This document shows positions 47,489 through 55,875 of a stretch of DNA of 64,000 nucleotides, in pieces (positions within the stretch are counted from its first letter, which is position 1; the number at the start of each line of letters is the position of its first letter). The notes below the pieces were generated by a model, which had not been told where the DNA came from, did not search any database, and saw only the letters and a list, made by a program, of their open reading frames with translations. Location of the stretch: NCBI GenBank assembly GCA_019339365.1, contig CP079859.1, positions 3,348,001 through 3,412,000 on the forward strand, in the 5' to 3' direction. Source of the stretch: Vibrio neptunius. GTDB taxonomy: Bacteria > Pseudomonadota > Gammaproteobacteria > Enterobacterales > Vibrionaceae. A program made the translations under genes and the position numbers.

Positions 47489-48838
47489 TTATGCCAATGC
47501 TTGCTCGGATGGCTGTGTGCTATAACGTTGAATGTCTTTTAGTAACATCATCGCCACGATAATACTCAACGCGATATTTGATAACGGGTAAGCAATCCAA
47601 ATGCCCGGAACGCCTATTAGTTTAGGCATTATGTATAAGAAAGGTAATTGGATCAGCATATTACCTACAGTAACGAACATGGCTTTGCTGCCTTTATTGA
47701 TCGCCTGATAATAGGCTCCAGCTACAACAAGGAATCCATCCAATGCAAGCGCAAACATATGCAATCGAATGCCAAGAATCGTATTATCAATCAGTTGAGT
47801 ATCCGATGAATTGAATACCGAGACAAACTCAAGTGGGAAGAGATTCAGCAAAAGAACAAACACCATTCCGATGACTACTGAACTGACCATCGCCACTTTG
47901 ATCAACTTACGAATATTAATCTGATGACGTGCGCCATGGTTATAGCTAACCAAGGGTTGCATGCCGTTGGCGATCCCCTCGGCAGTCAAGTAATATACAG
48001 TGACGATATAGCCCAAAATGGCATAGGCACCAATCAAAAGCTGATCACCGTATTGAGCAAACAAGCTATTGTGTAATGCCACCATAATCGAACCATAGGC
48101 GTACATAAAAAAGCTCGATGTACCGATGGAAAATATCTCAGGCACCAAGGCTAACTTAAGTTTCAACTCATCAATTTGTAAGCGAAGTTTGGCTCTTGGT
48201 GAGAAGAAGTACACTAATCCAAATAAGGTAACAACCATCTGAGCAACCCCGGTCGCAATCGCTGCACCAGTCAGCTCCCAACCTAGCCAAGCAATAAACA
48301 GGTAGTCGAGCACTATGTTGATCACCGCTCCCACGACCATCAATATCGTCGCTAAATTTGGGCTGTCGTCATTACGCAGTAAGAACGGCATGGCAATCGA
48401 GCCGAGGGTAAATACGCTGGCACCTATCAAGATATGCAGATACTGTAGCCCTAAATCAAACACTCGTCCTTCAGCACCCTGCCAACGTAAGAAATCATCA
48501 GAGAAGAAAAGCAGAACCCCTGATACTACAGGAGTTAATACCAATAGAAGTACCAGACCTGTCGCAAGAGTTTGTTTCGCGCCTAGTGTGTCTTTTTCAC
48601 CTTGGCGGATCGACACCATTGCTCCTGTCCCTACCCCCACAAGCATGCCAATTCCTAAAATTGAGCCGATCACAGGCCAAGCAACATTGATTCCTGCAAG
48701 CCCATCAGCGCCAACATAACGGCCAATAAATACGCCATCAACCACCTGATACAAGCCATTGACTAGCATGGCTGCGACGGTTGGAATTGTGTATTGCCAA
48801 AACTGTTTATATATGGAAGTTTGCATAACTCTTTCCAT
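47489..48838 (-). CDS. MATE-family multidrug efflux protein
   Basis: A 449-residue membrane protein with about 12 helices and two MatE repeats (VNGLYQVVDGVFIGRYVG; SIGTSSFFMYAYGSIM). Members expel cationic drugs against Na+ or H+; no substrate is predictable. Two starts are possible: ATG 48838 lies directly after an operator palindrome, while ATG 48826 has GGAAAG upstream. The MarR gene just upstream and the shared palindrome indicate control by that regulator. Confidence 0.88.
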   Translation of the reverse strand: MERVMQTSIYKQFWQYTIPTVAAMLVNGLYQVVDGVFIGRYVGADGLAGINVAWPVIGSILGIGMLVGVGTGAMVSIRQGEKDTLGAKQTLATGLVLLLVLTPVVSGVLLFFSDDFLRWQGAEGRVFDLGLQYLHILIGASVFTLGSIAMPFLLRNDDSPNLATILMVVGAVINIVLDYLFIAWLGWELTGAAIATGVAQMVVTLFGLVYFFSPRAKLRLQIDELKLKLALVPEIFSIGTSSFFMYAYGSIMVALHNSLFAQYGDQLLIGAYAILGYIVTVYYLTAEGIANGMQPLVSYNHGARHQINIRKLIKVAMVSSVVIGMVFVLLLNLFPLEFVSVFNSSDTQLIDNTILGIRLHMFALALDGFLVVAGAYYQAINKGSKAMFVTVGNMLIQLPFLYIMPKLIGVPGIWIAYPLSNIALSIIVAMMLLKDIQRYSTQPSEQALA

Positions 48839-48839
48839 C

Positions 48840-48856
48840 AGTTAGCTAGGCTAACT
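48840..48856. promoter_or_regulatory. MarR-type operator in front of the MATE gene
   Basis: AGTTAGC-TAG-GCTAACT is a perfect 7-bp inverted repeat with a 3-base centre. The same palindrome stands before the marR gene at 49315-49333. Confidence 0.75.
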
Positions 48857-48884
48857 AAATAGTTAAATGAAAGGTTGGAACCCA

Positions 48885-49298
48885 TTAATCCTTTAGTGAT
48901 TTTTCCAACAGAGATACAAGCTGCCCTGCTTCTTTTTTAGTCAATTTATTGCTCATCGCTTGTGCGATATGCTGATAAACTAACTGTTCTTTCGATAAAT
49001 CCTTTAACACCTGCTCACTCAGTATGACTCGCTTTGAACGTGCATCCTGGAGACATGAGATACGTGAAACTAAGCCTTTATTTTGCAACCGTGCGACCAT
49101 ATTCGACGCGGACGGTTTGGTTACTTTCATCTCATTGGCTAGGTCGGTGATGCGAATTCCTTCAGGAAATTCGTCGATAACCCTCAAGTAGTCATATTCG
49201 TTAAAACTCAGTAGAGATAAAGGATCTTCTTTAGCATGAACTCGCCACGCTTTGGCACAAAAACGTTCCAATTCAATCAGACAATTTTCCAGAGCCAT
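48885..49298 (-). CDS. MarR-family transcriptional regulator
   Basis: A 137-residue winged-helix protein (IRITDLANEMKVTKPSASNMVARLQNKGLVSRI, then a wing with QDARSKRVILS). It probably represses itself and the following MATE gene: identical palindromes lie before both. Ligand unknown. The two genes are 46 bases apart on the same strand. Confidence 0.88.
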   Translation of the reverse strand: MALENCLIELERFCAKAWRVHAKEDPLSLLSFNEYDYLRVIDEFPEGIRITDLANEMKVTKPSASNMVARLQNKGLVSRISCLQDARSKRVILSEQVLKDLSKEQLVYQHIAQAMSNKLTKKEAGQLVSLLEKSLKD

Positions 49299-49314
49299 AA
49301 AATCTCAGCCTAAT

Positions 49315-49333
49315 TAGTTAGCAAGGCTAACTA
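49315..49333. promoter_or_regulatory. MarR-type operator in front of the regulator gene
   Basis: TAGTTAGC-AAG-GCTAACTA, an 8-bp perfect inverted repeat 17 bases upstream of the regulator start. Confidence 0.75.
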
Positions 49334-49362
49334 TTTTAATGTCAGTAGAAATAGATGGCAAT

Positions 49363-49388
49363 AAAAAACCGCTGCGAGGCAGCGGCTT
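49363..49388 (-). terminator. Terminator of nlpI
   Basis: CCGCTGC-GAG-GCAGCGG stem with six T on the minus strand. Confidence 0.85.
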
Positions 49389-49407
49389 CAATCACAATAG
49401 TCACTGG

Positions 49408-50330
49408 CTACTTTAAACGGGCCTGTTTATTTGGAGAATGAGTCATCCCTTTTTGATGCGCTGCATCATAAATGCCCTGTAGTTCGAGAAAGGCGTAGCG
49501 ATGTTCAACATATTCAAAGACATTGAAAGAAATGGCCAATTTATAGAATGAAATCGCTTTGGCTAGATCTTCATCGGTTCCTTGAGCTTGGTAACGTTTA
49601 CCTAAATAGAAATAAACTTCCGTCAAACGCTGGGCCAAAACAGTGCGTTCACTACTGGTTTCCATGATGGTTTTAAAAGCCTCTCTCTCGGAAACCTCAC
49701 CTAAAATAATCCCTACTAAAAACCATCCCCACTGGTTATCACGGGCCGCATATCTAGCAAGCAACTCTTCTTTTGCAACATGGGGGAAACTTTAGACTTG
49801 ACGATATACAGCCAAAGAGCTCGGAATGAATCACTGGGATCTTGTTCGTAATGTAACTGCATATCTTCAAGCGCTAGTTCAATACGATCGCCATAGTACA
49901 AAGCAATAGCACGATTTCTTGCTGCGTATGAGTTCTCAGGAGCCAACTCTAAAGCAGAATCAAATGCATCATAGGCAGCATCAAAGTCTCTATTTTCTGT
50001 GAAATAGACGCCTAACAAATTGAAGAGATCCGCCTGAGCAGGGTAGATTGCCAATGATTGTTCATAATCTAATCGAGCTAAGTTTCTGAGGCCAACATTA
50101 TCATAATGATTTCCCCTTTCGTTCAGCATTTTAGCTCTCGTTTCGTTGGGTAAATCGGGGCGTTGTAGCAGCTGGCTTAATCTGGCTATCTGTACTTCTT
50201 GTTGCAAAGTGGGCTGTAACGCTTCAACCATCGGCGGCAATATCCAATCAGGCTGCTGATCGAATATAGACGCACAACCGCCCGTCACTAACAAAGCCAT
50301 ACTAAGTGTTGCGGTTTGAAACCATTTCAC
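49408..50330 (-). CDS. nlpI: TPR lipoprotein NlpI, frame broken by one base
   Basis: NlpI is an outer-membrane lipoprotein of TPR repeats that adapts peptidoglycan hydrolases to the protease Prc. The signal MKWFQTATLSMALLVTGGC ends at the lipid Cys. TPR stretches follow (LDYEQSLAIYPAQADLFNLLGVYFTENRDFDAAYDAFDSAL is one pair). The frame from 50330 goes wrong after LYIVKSKV; the other frame continues HVAKEELLARYAARDNQWGWFL. Adding one base at the G5 run (plus 49782-49786) joins them into about 307 residues. Location downstream of pnp is the E. coli order. Confidence 0.88.
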
Positions 50331-50378
50331 AAATAAATACTCCTGTTGCTGAGCCTTTAACCCAGACTGGTCCGCATT

Positions 50379-50406
50379 AAAAAAGGGAGCGTGATGCTCC
50401 CTTTAT
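50379..50406 (-). terminator. Terminator of pnp
   Basis: AAAGGGAGC/GCTCCCTTT stem with a T run on the minus strand. Confidence 0.88.
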
Positions 50407-50468
50407 AACATGCTTTTAGCAAAATAGGCTAATACACAACACCAGCCTACTTAGCGATATCCGCAGCA

Positions 50469-52601
50469 TTATGCGTCTGTTGCTGGTTTCTCTTCAGAAA
50501 CCGCTTCTTCAGTCTTTTCAACTGCTTCTTTCATGCTTAGACGTACACGGCCCTGACGGTCGATTTCAAGGACTTTAACTTGAACTTCTTGACCTTCAGC
50601 TAGGTAGTCAGACACTTTTTCAACACGCTTGTCTGCGATTTGAGAGATGTGTACTAGGCCATCTTTACCTGGCAGGATAGTTACGAATGCACCAAAGTCT
50701 GCTAGACGCGCTACTTTACCTGTGTAGATGCGGCCAACTTCAACTTCTGCCGTGATCTCTTCGATACGACGGATTGCTTCTTTCGCAGCTGTACCTTCAG
50801 TTGCAGCAATCTTGATTGTACCGTCGTCTTCGATTTCGATAGTTGTACCCGTCTCTTCAGTAAGAGCACGGATAACTGCACCACCTTTACCGATAACGTC
50901 TTTGATCTTCTCAGCGCTGATCTTCATTGTGTGAATACGCGGAGCGAACTCAGAGATATCTTCACGAGCGCCAGAGATAGCTTCATCCATTACAGATAGG
51001 ATGTGCTTACGTGCACCTTGAGCTTGGTTAAGCGCAATTTGCATGATCTCTTTAGTGATACCTTCGATTTTGATATCCATCTGAAGTGCAGTGATACCAG
51101 TGTTAGTACCTGCTACTTTGAAGTCCATGTCACCTAGGTGGTCTTCGTCACCCAGGATGTCAGAAAGAACAACGAAATCATCGCCTTCTTTAACAAGACC
51201 CATTGCGATACCCGCAACAGAAGACTTGATTGGCACACCAGCATCCATAAGCGCTAGAGACGTACCACATACAGAAGCCATTGAAGAAGAGCCGTTAGAT
51301 TCAGTGATTTCTGATACCACACGTACTGTGTATGGGAACTCGTCTACAGATGGCATTACTGCAGCAATACCACGCTTAGCTAGTTTGCCATGGCCGATTT
51401 CACGACGCTTAGGAGAACCTACAAAACCAGTCTCACCTACACAGTATGGAGGGAAGTTGTAGTGCAGTAGGAAGTGATCTTTACGCTCACCCGTTAGCTC
51501 GTCGATGATTTGAGCATCACGCTGCGTACCTAGAGTCGCAGTTACAAGCGCCTGAGTTTCACCTCGAGTGAATAGCGATGAACCGTGAGTACGTGGAAGA
51601 ACACCAGTGCGTACGTCTAGCGCACGAACCATATCTTTTTCACGACCGTCGATACGTGGGTTACCAGCGATGATGCTGCGACGTACCACTGTCTTCTCTA
51701 GATCGTGGAAGATAGTGTGGATTTCTTTTGTGTTTGCTTCTGGATCTTCAGCAAGAAGAACTTCGTTTACTTCACCAGCAATCTCGTGGATGCGGTCGTA
51801 ACGAGCCATCTTCTCAGTGATTTGGTAAGCTTCAACTAGCTTAGCTTCAGCAAGTTCAGCGATCTTGTTTACAAGCGTTGTGTTCTCTTCTGGAGCAACC
51901 CAATCCCAAGCAGGAGTAGCCACTTCCGCTTTGAATTCGTTGATCGCATTGATCACAACTTGCTGTTGATCGTGACCGTAAACAACAGCAGATAGCATCT
52001 CTTCTTCAGTTAGGTTGTCAGCTTCTGACTCAACCATAAGAACAGCGCCTTCAGTACCCGCAACAACTAGGTCTAGTTTAGATGTTTCTAGTTCAGTGGT
52101 GCTTGGGTTAAGAACAAGTTGACCGTCGATGTGACCAACACGTGCCGCACCGATAGGACCGTTGAACGGGATACCAGAAATAGCAAGTGCCGCTGACGTA
52201 CCAATCATAGTTACGATGTCAGGTTGAACGTCTGGGTTTACAGACACAACTGTCGCGATAACTTGAACTTCGTTTTTGAATGCATCTGGGAAAAGTGGAC
52301 GGATTGGACGGTCGATTAGACGAGCCGTTAGCGTTTCACCTTCAGAAGGGCGACCTTCACGTTTAAAGAAACCACCAGGGATTTTACCCGCAGCGTAAGT
52401 GCGCTCTTGGTAGTTAACCGTTAGAGGGAAGAAGTCTTGACCTTCTACCGCTTCTTTTTTACCTACAACAGATACGAATACCGCAGTATCATCCATTGTT
52501 ACCATAACTGCTGCTGTAGCTTGACGTGCAATAACGCCAGTTTCTAGAGTAACTGTGTGGTTACCGTACTGGAACGTTTTAACAACTGGTTTTTCGAACA
52601 T
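50469..52601 (-). CDS. pnp: Polynucleotide phosphorylase
   Basis: A trimeric 3'-5' phosphorolytic exoribonuclease, part of the RNA degradosome. The 710 residues hold two RNase PH domains ([31 protein letters not shown]), a KH domain ([20 protein letters not shown]) and an S1 domain ([31 protein letters not shown]). ATG 52601 with AAGGA six bases upstream gives the family start. A hairpin in the leader (GCAGGCT 52659-52665 / AGCCTTGC 52682-52689) may be the RNase III/PNP control element known from E. coli. rpsO, its usual upstream neighbour, is displaced 9 kb away. Confidence 0.96.
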   Translation of the reverse strand: MFEKPVVKTFQYGNHTVTLETGVIARQATAAVMVTMDDTAVFVSVVGKKEAVEGQDFFPLTVNYQERTYAAGKIPGGFFKREGRPSEGETLTARLIDRPIRPLFPDAFKNEVQVIATVVSVNPDVQPDIVTMIGTSAALAISGIPFNGPIGAARVGHIDGQLVLNPSTTELETSKLDLVVAGTEGAVLMVESEADNLTEEEMLSAVVYGHDQQQVVINAINEFKAEVATPAWDWVAPEENTTLVNKIAELAEAKLVEAYQITEKMARYDRIHEIAGEVNEVLLAEDPEANTKEIHTIFHDLEKTVVRRSIIAGNPRIDGREKDMVRALDVRTGVLPRTHGSSLFTRGETQALVTATLGTQRDAQIIDELTGERKDHFLLHYNFPPYCVGETGFVGSPKRREIGHGKLAKRGIAAVMPSVDEFPYTVRVVSEITESNGSSSMASVCGTSLALMDAGVPIKSSVAGIAMGLVKEGDDFVVLSDILGDEDHLGDMDFKVAGTNTGITALQMDIKIEGITKEIMQIALNQAQGARKHILSVMDEAISGAREDISEFAPRIHTMKISAEKIKDVIGKGGAVIRALTEETGTTIEIEDDGTIKIAATEGTAAKEAIRRIEEITAEVEVGRIYTGKVARLADFGAFVTILPGKDGLVHISQIADKRVEKVSDYLAEGQEVQVKVLEIDRQGRVRLSMKEAVEKTEEAVSEEKPATDA

Positions 52602-53009
52602 GAAAATTCCTTGTTGGATTTTGAGTGAATCCACCACTACCAATCGCGACTAGTGAAAGCAGGCTACCCCACCTCCCATTGAGCCTTGCCAAAAGAAAGA
52701 CCAATAGAAAGTTAACCAACTTTTAATAGCCGCGACCATTTGGTCGACTTACGTGACTGTAGTTAGTGGACAAAAATGCCGCTATTCAGAAACCTATCGC
52801 AAGGTTACTAAAATAGCGGCACGATTATAGACTAGTTCGAGGGGTAAATCCCGTAGAATTTATTGAAACTGTTCAACGCAAGAGGGACCGCAAAGGGCGA
52901 ATATCTGAAAGCGAAATAATAACCATCATTATTGCTTTTCATACATCACATCAACGCAACTTTAAGAATTTTTATCTTAGTCTCATTTAAAACCACACCA
53001 CTCATACCC
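52602..53009. other. pnp leader/promoter and left edge of the accessory island
   Basis: The part near pnp holds its leader hairpin. A 9-bp stem GCCGCTATT (52778-52786) / AATAGCGGC (52812-52820) with a T tail on the minus strand probably terminates the island operon. From about 52840 to 53009 I see no gene and no direct repeat that would mark an insertion site. Confidence 0.5.
52774..52820 (-). terminator. Probable terminator of the LRR-BRCT operon
   Basis: Nine-base-pair stem with a long loop, followed on the minus strand by ATTTTTG. It insulates pnp from the upstream island genes. Confidence 0.55.
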
Positions 53010-55854
53010 TTAAACGTCCTCTAGAATTTCACAGTCTGGGAACGCATCGCGGAATTTTTGCGGAGCTCTAATCGACTCATAGCCCTGCTCTGCGTCATAG
53101 CCCCAGCGGTACAAAGGCTCTGCCGCACGACGCAAGTCAAGCTTCTTCAGTTTTTTTAGCTTGAACAGCACCTTGGGAAACTCAGTAAAGTGGTTAAAGG
53201 AGAGATCCAGCTCCTCCAACTCAGTCAGCTCAGCCAATTTCGGCGGCAACTTTTCCAAATGGTTGAAGCTCAAGTTGAACTTCTTCACCTGCAGGTAACG
53301 TTCGAAATTAGCAGGCAACGCATTCAAGTAGGAGTTGTGCAGGTCAAGCTCAGTGATCCGCGTCTGCTCGGGCAGCGCTTGTGGCAAGCGGGTCTTCGGC
53401 TTACCCAGCTCAAAGCTGTTCTGCATGTAGATGTCTGGAGAGCCATGGCAGTTGATCAAACGCTCCTCATCGGCATCTTTCACCATCAGTTCAAAGCCAC
53501 AGGCTCTGTTCCAGTTGAGGCACTCACCTTCCACGAACGAGGTGGGTGATGGCTTGGCGGCGCTCACACTCCTCTTTCTGGGTCAGCAGCCACAACAGCC
53601 CCTCGCCATAACGGTCAAAATAGGCTTTGGAGAAATCGATACACAGAGGACGCCCCCAACGTTTGGTCAACCCCTTAAGCTTCTTAAACATCGGCCCTTC
53701 ACCGGTTGGGTTGCCCTCCCAGTTGAGGCCTCGCAGGTCCGACTCGAAGAAGATGCGATCTTTTACCGCCAACTGGAACAGGTCGTCCCCCTTACCGGCC
53801 AGCAATTGCTGAATCGATTTGCGCAGAGCCTTATCGCTGGTGGTTTTCAGAATCAGGAATAGTGGCATCCACATCACTTCGGTGACACCCCCTTGAGTTA
53901 ACATCTCCACCGCCACTTGATGGGAGGCTTCATCTGGAGAGTTCAGCATGGTCATCACGGTATCAACCATGCCGCTGTCTACGGCTTGCTCCTGCTGCAA
54001 AAACTGCGGCGCCGCCTGCTCAAACCACTGACTTAGGGCAGTGTCGTCGATCAGCAGATGATGCTGTAAATCCAACAGTTCGGTCTGCTTCGGATTGGCG
54101 CCGACCAACACGTGGGTCACGCTGTCGTCCAATGTCTTGCAGATGCTAAATCCCAGCTCCTCAGCCTTGGCCTTGAGCTCAGTGACCTTAAACCCACTCT
54201 TACCGCACACAAACAGCACTGTATCGCTGCCTAGGGCTCGACGAGTTAACGCCTGCTCAGCGTTGGCTCTCAGCCACGCGTGGGCGTGTTTCTTAAATGG
54301 AGAGTATTTCGCTTCGAGGAAGGTCAGGTGGAAACGACCATCCATCTCGGGCAAATCCCTTGGCTTTGGCGCATGATACAGTTGTTGCCAGTAGGTTTGG
54401 CGCTGCTCAAGAGTCAGGGGAGCATTCAGCAAAATCCGCCGCTGTTTGTTCAGAGCTTCACTGCGGGCCACCTGATCGTAGATGCCAAACTCCACCTCAA
54501 TCTCTGGAGGCATGCACATCAAGAAGTCGGTGCGATCGCCGCTTTGTGCCGTCAGGTTGAGAACCAGACGCTTCAGCGATGGTGCGGTCAGCAGTTGTTC
54601 CAATGCCGGCAGTGCGGTGCATGGGCCATGATGGCTAAACTGCTCGATTCGAATCTCGGTAACGCCAGTCATGGCGCTCAGATCCCCAAGCTGCTCGGTA
54701 GGGCCATTGCTCACTCGCAATCGAGTGAGGCCAGAATGCTGACGCAGCGTTAACGGCAGCTCGGCATCGGTAAAACCTTCCAGCTGCAGGTATTCCAAAT
54801 TAGTTAGGGCGCTAAGCACCTTGGCCTCGCCCAAATCTCCCGAGTCACGCAGCTCCAATTTCGTCAGCTGTGGTGAGTTTTTCAGGCCGTCCAGTTGTGC
54901 AAATGGCACACCGGTGGCAAACAGATGATCCAAGTGCGGCAAGTTAAGATCGCCAACTACCCCTTTGCCCTCTGAGAACAGATAGATAGAGGCTAAGGAT
55001 TGCAGCGGCGCCACCAGTTCCGTCAGGTTATAACTGGCGTTGTGAGGCAGGAAGATCAAACGCTCAGCGCTGCCCAGCTGGCAAAACAGATCGCTGGCAA
55101 CCTCTGTGCCATTTCGCCCCACATTGAGGTGCAGCTCCTTCACTGATTTAGCTCGAATCAAACCACCGGGAGCCACAATTAACTTATCGGCCTCCAGTCG
55201 CATCTCATCAAGTTCAGCGTTTCCAGCATCGATAATTCGCTCTATCTGCATCTGACAGTGAGGAGAGATAGAGATCTTCTTGATTGAGTCGGGCAGCAGC
55301 AGTTGCTCCACCTGCATCGTATAAGACTCACCATTGTAATGGCGACAATAGAGGTGAAGCTCATTCAGCTCCTTGGCCCCAGAGAGGTTTAGGGCCAGTC
55401 GATCCACTTCATCGACCCGAAGATGTAACGTTTGGAGGCGGCTTCCTTCAGGCAGCTCCAGAACCAAAGAGCCCTTCTCCACCTCAAGGTAGATCTCGGT
55501 TAGCGCCTGACAGTGTTTGAGATAACCCAATTGGTTGGCTTGGGTAACCACCGCTCCCCGAATCGCCCTAAGGTTTTTAACCATCTCCGGCTCAACGTCG
55601 GAGAGCTCCAGCGGATTGGTTTCGCAGTTGAGAATCTTGAGATTCGGAAACGCACTGAACATCTCGGCATCAATCGGGCGCAGAGGCTCCAGATAGCTAC
55701 CAAAATAGAGCTGTTCAACATTAGGGAAAGCTCGGCCGATCTTGTTCCAATCAGGGGCAACGTCACTCACGCGGTAGCGCAGATTGGTGACGTCCGGGTG
55801 GACCTGTTTCAACTGTTCCAGATCATACTCATACAAAGAAGCTTTTTTTGTCAT
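53010..55854 (-). CDS. LRR-BRCT-LRR protein 2 of the island, frame broken by one base
   Basis: Two overlapping frames, 55854-53524 and 53567-53010, align end to end with the intact upstream paralogue, so they are one gene of about 947 residues with one extra base near 53533-53541. N-terminal half: degenerate leucine-rich segments (LTKLELRDSGDLGEAKVLSALTNLEYLQLEG). About 540-605: BRCT-like (VLFVCGKSGFKVTELKAKAEELGF, DDSVTHVLVG). About 635-740: HEAT-like helices (SPDEASHQVAVEMLTQGG). C-terminus: canonical LRRs (ELDLSFNHFTEFPKVLFKLKKLKKLDLRRA). No signal peptide is seen. Twenty-one bases separate it from the paralogue. GC content is well above the flanks. Function unknown; the neighbours suggest a MoxR-VWA-associated system. 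Confidence 0.8.
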
Positions 55855-55875
55855 CGAAAAGTGTATCCTAACTCA

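Noticed and set aside
53010..53567. A separate 185-residue LRR gene downstream of the second LRR-BRCT gene
   Set aside because: The intact paralogue upstream carries the same segment as its C-terminus, so this is the end of one gene after a one-base shift.
54280..54753. Plus-strand frames of 90-230 codons across the LRR-BRCT genes, such as 54280-54753 and 56434-57120
   Set aside because: They are antisense shadows of GC-rich coding DNA; the minus-strand frames have domains and paralogous alignment.
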